DNA from: Ursus arctos
Taxonomy: Eukaryota; Chordata; Mammalia; Carnivora; Ursidae
Direction: 5' to 3'
Assembly: GCF_023065955.2 (NCBI RefSeq)
Contig: NW_026622930.1
Location: 15,725,449 to 15,789,448 of the forward strand
Length of the DNA: 64,000 nucleotides
Part shown: positions 1 to 9,621 of the stretch, piece by piece
Position numbering within the stretch: the first letter of the stretch is position 1
How the letters are laid out: every line of letters starts with the position of its first letter
The notes under the pieces: generated by a model
What the model was told of the DNA's origin: nothing
Databases searched by the model: none
The model's input: the letters and a program-made list of their open reading frames with translations, nothing else
Position numbers and translations under genes: made by a program

Positions 1-186
1 GATTTTATTTATTTATTTGACAGAGAGAGAGAGACAGCCAGCGAGAGAGGGAAGAAGCAGGGGGAGTGGGAGAGGAAGAAGCAGGCTCACAGCGGAGGAG
101 CCTGATGTGGGGCTCGATCCCATAATGCCAGGATCACGCCCTGAGCCGAAGGCAGACGCTTAACCACTGTGCCACCCAGGCGCCCC
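1..186 (-). mobile_element. Carnivore tRNA-derived SINE, bear-type subfamily, cut by window edge
   Basis: Read on the minus strand it has the SINE head (rc of CCACCCAGGCGCCCC at the right end) and the tail rc of GATTTTATTTATTTATTTGA at the left. The block rc of GACAGCCAGCGAGAGAGGGA marks the CTGGCTGTC subfamily. Its A-rich tail and one TSD lie outside the window, so its full length cannot be judged. Confidence 0.95.
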
Positions 187-204
187 AGATTATGGGATCA
201 AATT

Positions 205-355
205 TCTTACTAGTCATGTCACCGAAGATGATTTGGTGAACCTCTCCATGTCTCTTATCTGTAAAGTGTGGATAATAATGAGGAACAAAAAGAAGGAAGC
301 ATGTAAAGCACTTGGAACACCTAGCACAGTCTCAATAAATTATATTATCAAGTTT
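205..355 (+). repeat. MIR fragment
   Basis: Core-SINE pattern in MIR order: a decayed 'cctctccatgtctcttatctgtaaa' type segment, then GGATAATAATGA, then GTAAAGCACTTGGAACACCTAGCACAGT and CTCAATAAATTAT. The 5' tRNA-like part is missing. This is an old, ordinary mammalian repeat. Confidence 0.7.
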
Positions 356-630
356 TTGGTAGGGTTAGTAACACTACAGAGAGAGACTTGAGGATTAGCC
401 AGAAGGGTTTCATTTAATCCCACAGGGACTGACCTGCCCCAAACCTCTTCTCTGAAGTGATACAAACAGGATGTGTAGAGTTGATAACTTTTCTAGTGCT
501 TGGCAATGCATGCCATGCCCTCCTTAGAATCTTTGCTTTCTCCCCTGTATGGCAATATTTTCAAATGCTCTTCACACAACTTTCTTTAATCATGCTTAAC
601 ACTTGAATTGAGCTGACGATCTGAAAGGAC
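356..630. other. No recognised feature
   Basis: AT-rich sequence without long open frames, repeat hallmarks or promoter-like composition that I can identify. Confidence 0.5.
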
Positions 631-680
631 AACAAAACAAAACAAAAAACCCCGAAACCAAAAAAACAAAAACAAAACAA
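631..680. repeat. A-rich low-complexity (CAAAA)n tract
   Basis: Repeated AACAAAACAAAACAAAA units, lying directly against the T-rich end of the minus-strand L1 tail that follows. Confidence 0.85.
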
Positions 681-1212
681 TTTATTATTATTTATTTATT
701 TATTTATTATTTTTTTATGTAAAGTTCGATGATTTGGGGCGCCTGGGTGAAACAGTGGTTAAGCGTCTGCCTTCGGCTCAGGGCGTGATCCCGGCGTTAT
801 GGGATCGAGCCCCACATCAGGCTCCTCCGCTATGAGCCTGCTTCTTCCTCTCCCACTCCCCCTGCTTGTGTTCCCTCTCTCACTGGCTGTCTCTATCTCT
901 GTCAAATAAATAAATAAAATCTTTTAAAAAAATTTAAAAAATAAAGTTCAATGATTCATTAGTTGCATATAACACCCAGTGCACCATGCAATACGTGCCC
1001 TCCTTACTACCCATCACCAGCCTATCCCATTCCCCCAGCCCCCTCCCCTCTGAAGCCCTCAGTTTGTTTCTCAGAGTCCATAGTCTCTCATGCTTCATTC
1101 CCCCTTCTGGTTACCCCCCTTTCTTTATCCCTTTCTTCTCCTACCGATCTTCCTAGTTCTTATGTTCCATAGATGAGAGAAACCATATGATAATTCTCTT
1201 TCTCTGCTTGAG
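681..1212 (-). mobile_element. L1 3' end (carnivore type), split by a SINE
   Basis: On the minus strand the piece right of the SINE (943-1212) reads as the carnivore L1 3' UTR: ATGAGAGACTATGGACTCTG, a G-rich stretch, GGGCACGTATTGCATGGTG, then CACTGGGTGTTATATGCAA. The T-rich 681-720 on the plus strand is its poly(A) tail. A SINE at 736-942 interrupts it, with a TSD made of L1 sequence, so the L1 is older. It is truncated to the last few hundred bases. Confidence 0.85.
736..942 (+). mobile_element. Carnivore SINE, bear-type subfamily
   Basis: Starts GGGGCGCCTGGGTG and carries GGGCGTGATCCCGGCGTTAT, the CACTGGCTGTCTCT block and the AAATAAATAAATAAAATCTT tail. TSD AAAGTTCGATGATT (721-734) and AAAGTTCAATGATT (943-956), one mismatch. 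It sits inside the L1 tail at 681-1212. Confidence 0.96.
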
Positions 1213-1261
1213 AAGTTTTTAAGACTAACCACAAGAAGCAATGAAAAGCACAGCCCTTCAA

Positions 1262-1495
1262 AGCATAAGCTTTGAATTCAGAAGGACCTGGGTTTGATTT
1301 TAAGTTTTTCTTTCACTAGCTGTGAAGGAATTAGGCCACATAAACATTCCAGGTCCCAGTTCTTCCCCTACGCAGCATGGGCCGCTATAGTTGCACTTGG
1401 AGAGTGGTGATGAAACTTGATTGAGCTAATGCTCGTAGAGCTCCAAGAGAGTACCTGACACGCGCTCAGTGAATGAGCACTATTATTATTAGGAG
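1262..1495 (+). repeat. MIR, nearly full length
   Basis: Follows MIR order: CATAAGCTTTGAATTCAGAA, GACCTGGGTTTGATTTTAAG, CACTAGCTGTGAAGGAATTAG and, after a diverged middle, GAGTACCTGACACGCGCTCAGTGAATGAGC. The tRNA-like 5' part and the core are both present. Confidence 0.8.
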
Positions 1496-2605
1496 TACTG
1501 GTGATAATAATGCCAATAAAGAGAATAAATCATCATGCTTCAGTGGAGCCCAGTAGTTAAGTGATCCAGTTAAGATCCAGCTAAGATCGTCTGTGAAGCA
1601 GTGATTCATGGGTAGAAAAGTGTTAAGAAATGGAGCAAATAGAATGTGAACATTTTCTTACAAACATACCTTTTGGAAAGTTAGAGAAGTAGAAATGTAA
1701 ACCGACTTAGAACCTAAGAATCATAAACATTTCTCCATTTTGTTTTTCCTACGTGTACCTTTTCAGATTGATTTATATAAGGTTAGAAGAGAAATGGTTT
1801 TGAAAAACTTCTAAAAGGCAACAAATAGAATAGATCGATAGACTTAGAGAGATCGAGGATGATTAAAAGGGTGTAGAAATGTAGTTGAGATGATATGAAC
1901 CTGAATTATTGAGGAGAAAAGAGAACATTATGGTTTTGTTTGACTTATTAACATGAAATGAAGCTAGAGGAAAGGACTCAGCTGTACCACCACAACCTCC
2001 CGCGGATCTAACAAAAATCTTCACTCTGTCAAAAAGGATGAATAAATCAAATCGATAGAGGTGGTCTCAGGTGGCTTTGAAGTCAAAGAGCCAGCTCCCC
2101 CAAGAAAAGATCAGAAAGGACTTCTCAAAGTCCCTCTAAAAACCTGCTGAAGATACATTTAAATGAGTACATCCTAAGCATTATATCCAGAGAAATTTTC
2201 AGAAAGAAAGGCTTCTAGTTGCAAAACCACTGGGCACTTTGGATTTCCACGTCATCCAGCAGCTTGGCGGAGGGAGGATCTGGTGACGCTTGGAGAACAG
2301 GGTCCCAGGTCAAACATCTGGGATGGTGGGAGTCTGAGAGAGGCTGGCCAGGGAGATATGGCCTCTGTTCAAGCCATTCCAGGTCCTCGCACACTAGCAA
2401 AAATGGCAGCTGAGACTGGCAAACATCTTGGCAGAGTTTGGCGGAGGGGTTTGGTTGGTTGGTTTGTTTTGTTTTTGGGCAAGAATGTTTCATTGGTAGC
2501 ATTGTGTGCTTCTGTTTGGAGACATCCGGTGTCTGTTGTTTCTTCTTTTGTTATGTTAAGATTCCCTGATCCTCAGGGCCTGGATTCATTAGTCTATTAG
2601 GGTAG
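1496..2605. other. No recognised feature
   Basis: About 1.1 kb without identifiable repeats. Short overlapping open frames at 2215-2600 on both strands look like chance readings of a locally GC-richer stretch. A TTTGGTTGGTTGGTTTG run lies near 2450-2475. Confidence 0.5.
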
Positions 2606-3310
2606 AAAAGAATAATATTCTTTGATTTTTCCTTTATTTATTAATTGGAACATTTCTATAGAGAAACACTTCCTCTCATGAACTATGGAGTACACTGTGG
2701 TTCTTTTCAAATAGGATAGGCAAGATAAATGCTTGCTACTTTTACATTTGTTACTCTTCAAAATAAGGTTTTTTAAAGTTTTTTTTTCCTTATCATTATA
2801 CCTTTGGCCCATTTTTCTCTTGGTTTACTGTCTTTTTCTTCTTGATTTTTAGGAACTTTTTATATATTAAGGTATCATCCCCTTTGATGTAAGTTGCAAA
2901 TAATTTTTACTTATTTTGTACCTTTCATCACGTGCTTATAAAAACATAGTAAAAAAGTATCTATTTTTTTCTTTTATTTCTTCTGGAATTGGAGTCATAG
3001 TTAGGAAAACTTCCCTCTTCTCAGGGTAAGAAGAAATTCACTCACATTTTATTTTAGTGTTTGCATGGCTTTTTTTTTTCTTCTTTCTCAATTTAAATCT
3101 CTGAGCCATTTGGAATTTATTTGGATATACTGCGTGAGGGTGTATCAAATTTTTGCCTATCTAAATAACTATGTCTCAAGCACATTTATTTTAAAAGTCT
3201 ATGTGATGGCACTTTATAAAGTCTCAGCAATATTTTGCTAATTACCTAAATTGATGAACTGAATCATCCCTATATTTGCTACTTCAAATTCTCCTTTTAT
3301 CCTGCTTAAA
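2606..3310 (-). mobile_element. Old L1 (L1M type) ORF2 fragment
   Basis: The plus strand shows the antisense of L1 ORF2: CCCATTTTTCTCTTGG, AACTTTTTATATATTAAGG, TAAGTTGCAAATAATTTTTAC, GAGCCATTTGGAATTTATTTGG, then a TG-rich GGGTGTATCAAA. The frame is thoroughly broken. No TSD was found. Confidence 0.75.
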
Positions 3311-4078
3311 TTGAATTCATATAAATAAAAGATAAATTGGACAAATCAGTCGGAAGAGCGTCATCTTGAATCATTAAACAAGCTTTCTAAAAAAGATTTA
3401 AAAGAAATTTAAATGGAAGGAAACCTCTAACCACACTATCTTGTTTCTTTTTCATAGCATCTCTGTAATTGTTGTTCTTATTTGCTTCCCTTTACGTATA
3501 TGAAGAAGCTGAATCTCACTGAAACGTCCCCAATGTCACCCTGCCTTAGAGCTGGGCCATTTGAACTGCAATACTGGTATCTTGGCAGTTGCTGGGGCCA
3601 TGTTTATTTATTCACCATTTTTTGGTCTAACATCAACAAGAACCATTGTTCTGAGGATTCTGTCCTAATTTTGGACATCATTGTCATGAGAATATAAAGA
3701 AGGGATGGAAATAAGTTTAGCATTGCACATTTTGAATAGGAGGGGCTTGTGGAACATCTATGCAAAGAAAACCCACTAGGGTCTAGCACAAGGCTTGTGG
3801 AACGTACTCTCGGCGTGGTTTACTCCCCCGAATTGCCATCATGCTACATTTACAGTTTTAAAATTTGTCTTTAGATAGTGAGCATTAGGTGAATAGTGGT
3901 ATCTAAATGTCCGAATTATATGCTTCTATAGTCCAGACTCCCATCAACTGGAAGAGGTTGCCAGTGCTTATGGGAGAGGAGGAAGGAGGGAGTTACCGGT
4001 TAAGGGCAATAGTAACATTTTGGGTTTAAGTTACTTTTGAGCTGATACTATAATTTGGTTGAATATACAACCAGTTTA
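3311..4078. other. No recognised feature
   Basis: Unassigned AT-rich sequence. Small open frames at 3482-3697 (plus) and 3604-3789 (minus) show no domain or signal I recognise. Confidence 0.5.
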
Positions 4079-4092
4079 AAGATCACATTTTT

Positions 4093-4279
4093 GGGACACC
4101 TCGGTGGCTCAGTCGATTAAGCATCTGCCTTCGGCTCGGGTCATGATCTCACGGTCCTGAGATGGAGTCCCATGTCGGGCTCCTTGCTCGGGGAACCTGC
4201 TTCTGCCTCTGCCTGCCATTCCCCCTGCTCATGTTCTCTCTCTCTCTGACATATAAATAAATAAAATATTTTAAAAAAT
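4093..4279 (+). mobile_element. Carnivore SINE, CTCAGTCGATTAAGCATC subfamily
   Basis: Head GGGACACCTCGGTGGCTCAG, B-box region GAGATGGAGTCCCATG, CT-rich body, tail ATAAATAAATAAAATATTTT. TSD AAAGATCACATTTT (4078-4091) and AAAGATAACATTTT (4280-4293), one mismatch. Confidence 0.95.
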
Positions 4280-4293
4280 AAAGATAACATTTT

Positions 4294-5256
4294 CTATTAA
4301 GGTTTCTTTAGACTTATATTTGTGTGCAGAAAGAATTTTCCATTCCTCATTCCATGAGCAGTGAGGAGAAACCCTTACTTTACATGCATTCCTTGGGGCC
4401 CCTCTGATCTCTAGTGTCATGGCCTTGTTCAGGCTTGATTTCTAGTTGTCCTGTACTTTGCCCACTCAGGTGCTGTTGGTAAACTATTATCATTTGGAGT
4501 ATCCCATTGGCCACTGATGAAATCTTGGGCTCCCACTTTATTTTACTTTGGGAGTTCCTAGATATTGCAGTCATAACTCCACAGCTATTCAGGCTCCCGG
4601 TTCTCTTGGGATCTCTGTGGAGGCCTGGGGAGCAGCATCTCAGCTGCTTTCTCTGAACCACTGGGGAGTATCCAAGACTCTGGGAGGCTTCCCTCTGGGC
4701 CAGCCATGTGTTTGTCTTCTTCAACCAGTTCAATCTCTTACAAAACCATGTCGCAAACTTCCCGAGATATAACTGGGAAACACCCTCATCATTTAGATTC
4801 CTTTTCAACTTACCTGAGGTTTTTAATCTTCCTGAAGATCCCCCACTTCCTCACCCACCACACACACACACACACACCATCTCCCAACCACAACCAGTCT
4901 AGAGCAAGGCCCAAAGAGATGAGGGACTGTAGCCCAGAAAACCCCTTGCAACATCTTGAAATTATTATCTTTCCTCAAGCACCAGCAAGGTTTCTACTTT
5001 ACCTTTATGAACAATGAGAAGCATTGCTTTGCAGCTTTCTTCCTTCTTCACTGGCTGGCTTTGTTCTGGGAGATACAGTCCTCCCCTTCGTCATGTTATA
5101 AGTTAAATATAACTAACTTATTACTAAACTCATGGTTTCATAATAGTGACACTAATGCCTGCATGAAATAAAACAAAGGCAAAAGAAAGTGATAGATCCG
5201 TGAGCTATATAATAGATGATAGATAAATAAAAATGGATAGATTACAGAGAGAAAAT
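4294..5256. other. No recognised gene; contains a short (CA)n
   Basis: A pure CA tract lies at about 4858-4879. A 142-codon minus-strand open frame (4380-4808) has no motif I recognise and is shadowed by shorter plus-strand frames. The locally GC-richer 4380-4760 could be an unidentified old repeat. Confidence 0.5.
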
Positions 5257-5272
5257 AGATCACCAAATATTT

Positions 5273-5471
5273 CATTTTATTTTACTATTTTATTTTATTT
5301 TTAAAGACTTTATATATTTATTTGACAGAGAGAGGGCGCACAAGCAGGGGGAGTGGGAGAGGGAGAAGCAGACTCCCTGTGGGGCAGGAAGCCTGATACT
5401 GGGCTTGATCCTGGGACCCTGGGATCATGACCTGAGCTGAAGGTCGACCAACTGAGCCATGAAGGTGCCCC
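5273..5471 (-). mobile_element. Carnivore SINE, minus strand
   Basis: The right end is rc of a degraded GGGGCACCTTCATGGCTCAG head. The left end is the T-rich complement of the A-tail. TSD AGATCACCAAATATTT (5257-5272) and AGATCACCAAGTATTT (5472-5487). Confidence 0.95.
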
Positions 5472-5487
5472 AGATCACCAAGTATTT

Positions 5488-5869
5488 TAAAGAATATTAT
5501 TTCCATTTCATATAGTTAAAGTCCTCAAATATTTAGAATAAGATCGGGAAAACATCCAAAAACAAAGCTAAAGGTCAGGAGGAAAAAGAGGGAGTAATAA
5601 AGGAGACAGATAATTGGGGATGAGAGAGGTGAGAGAGGAACCAGAAAACAATGGTGTTCTAGAACATGAGGAATGAAGTATTTGGAGAAGAGGGGAATGA
5701 CGAGTACCCTCAAATGCTTCCGAAGAATTAGTTCAGTTGAGACCTTCTTCTTGCACGGGGAAGTGAAGTGGCTTAAATGTGTCTGCTTCCGGGGACATCT
5801 GGGTTTAGAAGCCTAATTAAGAATTATCTTACGATACCATACCACTGCATATGTTCAAAAAAATCCCAA
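5488..5869. other. No recognised feature
   Basis: Unassigned. The purine-rich stretch 5560-5700 gives a small minus-strand open frame that looks low-complexity. Confidence 0.5.
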
Positions 5870-6020
5870 CCAGACCTCAGGAAATAAGTTCAAGCCTTTT
5901 AAACCACTAGCTGTGTGGATTTGGGAAGCTCCTTAGTCTCTTGGTGTTTCTTTTGTCCAAAGAGGGAATTGGTTTGATTATCTCTCAACTTGTTTTTGGT
6001 TCTGAAAACCTGCAAATCTA
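5870..6020 (+). repeat. MIR fragment
   Basis: AACCACTAGCTGTGTGGATTTGGGAAGCTCCTTAGTCTCTTGG matches the MIR core, followed by TTTGTCCAAAGAGGGAATTGG in the usual order. Confidence 0.75.
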
Positions 6021-6144
6021 AAGTGGCACATTTCTCAGGCCTCCTGGAAGAAAAACGCCGTTGTTCCGGTACCAGATTGTTTGCTCATCCGTTTCTTCTT
6101 TATTTCCTACGTTAAGGACACTTCTATTGCTAGTAACAGTGAAA

Positions 6145-6350
6145 TGACAGAAGTATTTATAGAATGCCAACTATGGGCTTGGACGCATGCTAGTTGTTTT
6201 ATAAAGTTAAATCCATTTGTAAGCCTGTGAGTCCTGATATTTTTAAATACAGATTTAACTTAAGAACAAGAAAATTAATTAGAAAACTCATTGTAACAAA
6301 GTTCTCATATGTATACTCAGGCATACGTCAGGTCCAGACATACGAAGGCA
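6145..6350 (-). repeat. MIR fragment, antisense
   Basis: TATTTATAGAATGCCAACTATGGGC followed by a degenerate GTTGTTTTATAAAGTTAAATCC and TAACTTAAGAACAAG is the reverse-strand layout of MIR 3' half. Strongly decayed. Confidence 0.5.
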
Positions 6351-6683
6351 GCGTGTTCTAACCTTTTCTCATTTCTATTCTTCCTTTTGGACTTTTTTTT
6401 TCTTATTCATCTATCACCACCAATATGATAGTTTTGTCATTTTTTTTCTTTAACCTTGTGGGGTTTTTAATTCAAATAAATCCATTTTGAAAGGAAACCT
6501 TTATGATATTAAATATATACCTGTCCTACTTTTCATAAGTGAAACAGAGCTGTAATAGTTGAAATACATATATTAACATACAAAACATACTAGAAATATT
6601 ATGACAGTAAAGCAATGTAATTAAATTCTAGCTAGATTGTGTTCACCTGCTCTTTTTGTTTACAAAAGAAGTTGAGTGCTGAG

Positions 6684-6930
6684 CTCAGTTTTAGTGAGAA
6701 TCCTGCTAAGCCAGTTTAGAGATGATCCCTCTGACCTTGACAGCAAGTCAAGTTTCTCTTTCCCCATATTAACTGAGTTCCTCTTAGTGATTTTCCACCC
6801 TCTCCTTCACCCTGCCATTGGCTACAAATCCGCACTGTCTCAGCTATATTCCAATGTGAGTTCCATCTCTATACTCTATTGCAATATCTTGAATAAAATT
6901 GTTCTTGCTTGTTTAAAAAAAAAAAAAAAA
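6684..6930 (+). mobile_element. Possible retroposed transcript end or LTR tail with poly(A)
   Basis: AATAAA at 6892-6897 is followed 17 bases later by a run of 16 A (6915-6930), the layout of a cleaved and polyadenylated RNA. Imperfect flanking similarity (AAGTTGAGTGCTGAG near 6669, AAGTAAGTGTTGGAG after the A-run) may be an old TSD. I do not recognise the source. The CTATTGCAATATCTTGAATAAA end also resembles some retroviral LTR ends. Confidence 0.4.
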
Positions 6931-7869
6931 GTAAGTGTTGGAGAAGTGTTTAGGATAGCACCAGCTGGGACTTTCTTCCTAATACAGTGGGAAGGATTAT
7001 GAAGGGAAAATGTGCTATGTCCCATGTTACCTGATGCCTTGTCCACGGACCACAAAGTACTAGCTTTTCTAACAGTGAGAACAGTGAGACATATCCCACA
7101 TGTGCTGGGCTCAGTTTATGTACCACCCCGTGTCTACTCCCATGCTGGTGAGTCCCCAGCTCTCCTGACTTATTTTCAGAGACCTGCAGTGGCGGAAACC
7201 CCCTCGGAGGCTGAAGGCTAAACTAGCGGAACTGCGGTATCTCTGCTTCCCCAGTGGCTGCCTAGAGGGAGCGGGTCACATCACCGAGAACTCTGACAGC
7301 GAAAAGTCCATTGGGAAGACTGAACATTGAGAGGCAGCTGACAAGAAGGATAGAGAGAGGAAGAGAGGGAGAGATTGAGGGACAGAGATTGAGAGGAGGA
7401 AGGAAGCAAAGGAAGAAAGAGAAAAGAAAGAAAAGTCACCAGATACACAGAGGAAATTCTGAGGCACCTCTCTCATGTCATCTTACAGAACCAAGTAACC
7501 AGTCATATTCGTTTTCTGTTGGAAGGCTGGGGCCAGTCTGATAATGTACCACTTGTACTTGCTTTTCCTCTTTCCTGACCTCACCTTACTCTCCTTTCCT
7601 CCCACTCTGGCCACCTTGAGTTTGCTCCTCTCAGTAAAGGCTTTATTCATAGCTTTATCTCAGCTCTCTTTTTCTAGATTATTTTCCACGCTTAGGGGCC
7701 CAATGAGACATCACACAGTTATGGGGAAATTAATGTACAATTTGTGTTATAAGGATTTCACAAGTCGATATCAGTTGGTCAAGAGAGTGAAGAGGAAAAT
7801 AGTACAATTGCCACTGAAGGTCATTTAGGGTCACTACATGCTCCCGAGTCTCTACATCCACAGTGAGTT
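6931..7869. other. No recognised gene; purine-rich tract
   Basis: 7330-7437 is almost purely purine (GAGAGAGGAAGAGAGGGAGA type), which produces opposed arginine/glutamate-rich and leucine/serine-rich open frames without meaning. The rest is unassigned. Confidence 0.55.
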
Positions 7870-7995
7870 CTATAAGAGAACGGGATGTCTCTGTCTTTAC
7901 ATCCATATGCCCAAGGGTTGGCACAGTGCCTAGTGCACGCACAGTGACCCAAATGTTTTGAATACAAACATCCGTTGAATGAACGAACCCTCAAA
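7870..7995 (+). repeat. L2 3' end fragment
   Basis: GGCACAGTGCCTAGTGCACG followed by a degraded segment and CGTTGAATGAACGAAC matches the terminal L2 pattern (frequency-of-use phrase, then short tandem TGAA repeats). Confidence 0.5.
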
Positions 7996-8640
7996 GCACC
8001 ATCTACTTGCAGGAGTAGAACACTCCATTCTACTTGTGCTCTATGTTGATGTGTTCTCCTAACCATGGTGTTGTTTGCCTCCAGGAGCCCATCTCTACAC
8101 CACCAGCATGGCTCATCCACATTCTCCCAGCAGATCCTATCCCACTCTCCTTTTCTTTTCTCAGTTGACTTGTTCTTCGAGCTGGAGGGTGAGGTCAGAG
8201 AGATCTATCCATCTATGTTTCTCTCTAAGAGACATCGTTCTTTTCCTCTTAATCTGAATACTGGTCAACTATCTCCCTTTAAATTTTTTTGAGCAGATTT
8301 AGCTCAAGAATCACGTTTGCCTTCTCTACACCTCGAACTTCAGTGTTGAGCCTGTTGTAGGACACCAGCCTTACACAACATTTTTATAATATTTCAAATG
8401 CAAAGCCAAGTTTTCAGATGATTTATAATGCTATTTGTTTGACAAGGTAATAGAATTCCAAATGCTTCGATAATTTTAACGTTTTAGCAATTTGCAGAAA
8501 CAGTGGCCAGAATTTATATCTTTGTATAGAAATAAAAATTGCAGGCATTATAAACCATTATGAAGCTCTGCCAGATTACTTTTTTCTAAAAATATTGTTT
8601 GTCTAATGCATGGACCCAAATTATTTTCCTCCTTGTAAAA
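7996..8640. other. No recognised feature
   Basis: Unassigned. Overlapping small open frames at 8065-8292 share the same DNA in two registers and show no conserved domain. Confidence 0.5.
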
Positions 8641-9440
8641 GACAATATCCATTCCAAAAATATATTATGGAGACCTTATAATATGCCAGGCATTTTGTTA
8701 GAAGCTAGGATTACAGGGTTGGATGAGTCAATCCCTGCCCTTGTACAGCTTTTATTCTAGTAAGGGAAATAGACTCGAATGGATACATTTGATATAATGA
8801 AGCAAACTTTCTGTCATCAGTTGGGACTGGGTGATGTGGGAGTGCAGGAATAGAAAAGTAAATCGAATGGTAGAAGAAGATAGGAGAAGTTCCTGGAGAA
8901 CAGCATGATCACGAGGTAGCCAGGTGGAGAACGGGGTGGGTTGAACACACACAGGGAGAAAATGAACAAAGGCCCAGAGGAATGAAATAGCATGGTGAGT
9001 GGAAAAGCAGCTACTGTTTGCTATGGCTGGAGTGTAAAGACCAAAGAATAGAGGGGTATAAGAAAAGTCTAGAAAAATATGGGAGTTCGTTTGCCATGGA
9101 AGAACTTGCATTTGAGGATAAGCAGTGTTACCGTTATCTTGAAAGATACGGCTGAAATTGTATAAATGTAAGTTGTTGTAAAGGGTAAAGTTAGAAAGGT
9201 GAGCAAAGACCATACCACAGGCCTCTTTTTTGTGTCCCAAATTTTGAATTTTGCCCTCTGAGAAGTAGTCATCCATTGAAGGTTTTGAAATACACAAACA
9301 TGGCAAGCTTTGCTTTTTGGACAGATGACTGGCCACGCTAAAGAGCATAGATTGGAGGAAAAGAAAAGTCGAAACAGAAATACCAGTTAGAAGGCTATTT
9401 TTAGAAGTCATGTGAATTATAATTTGATTGTGGTAGAGAT
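8641..9440 (-). mobile_element. L2 LINE, 3' part including ORF2 C-terminal relic
   Basis: The left end reads as antisense L2 3' UTR (ATATGCCAGGCATTTTG, CAATCCCTGCCCTTGTACAGC, TTTTATTCTAGTAAGGG). Further right, minus-strand 9322-9399 translates to a peptide with SLLTG and LQSML that fits the L2 (CR1-clade) ORF2 C-terminus. The element is ancient and decayed but has kept an unusually long open frame (8752-9621). Confidence 0.75.
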
Positions 9441-9621
9441 TTTTAAAATATAACATTGTTACACGAAAATCCTTCTCCTGTTTATTCTTTATGTGGGAGG
9501 TAAAAAGGTGCACTTGTTGTAAATACACATTATTTTGTCCTTTGCCTATAAAATGGGTCATCGTTCCCCATCCCTCTCTTCCAATATGCCTCATCCCCGA
9601 TCCTTCCAAAAAGTTCTGCAA
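8752..9621 (-). pseudogene. 289-codon open frame over an L2 relic; not a host gene
   Basis: This is the longest open frame in the window. Residues about 75-100 resemble the end of L2 ORF2 (the conserved L2 run around SLLTG). The remaining ~190 codons run through the L2 3' UTR and the first ~70 lie upstream of any recognisable L2 coding. There is no signal peptide, no domain, no CpG-rich start and no splice context that I can see. I read it as a fossil whose stops have been lost by chance. Coding use could only be supported by conservation of the frame in other carnivores. Confidence 0.6.

Noticed and set aside
736..820. tRNA gene reading of the SINE heads
   Set aside because: The heads keep A- and B-box-like words but lack a complete cloverleaf and are followed by the SINE body and A-tail; they are tRNA-derived, not tRNA genes.
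4380..4808. 142-codon minus-strand open frame
   Set aside because: No recognisable domain, no signal peptide, overlapped by plus-strand frames in the same GC-richer patch, and no splice or promoter context. Treated as chance or an unnamed old repeat.
7311..7541. Arginine/glutamate-rich open frame
   Set aside because: Produced by a GAGAGGAAG purine tract.
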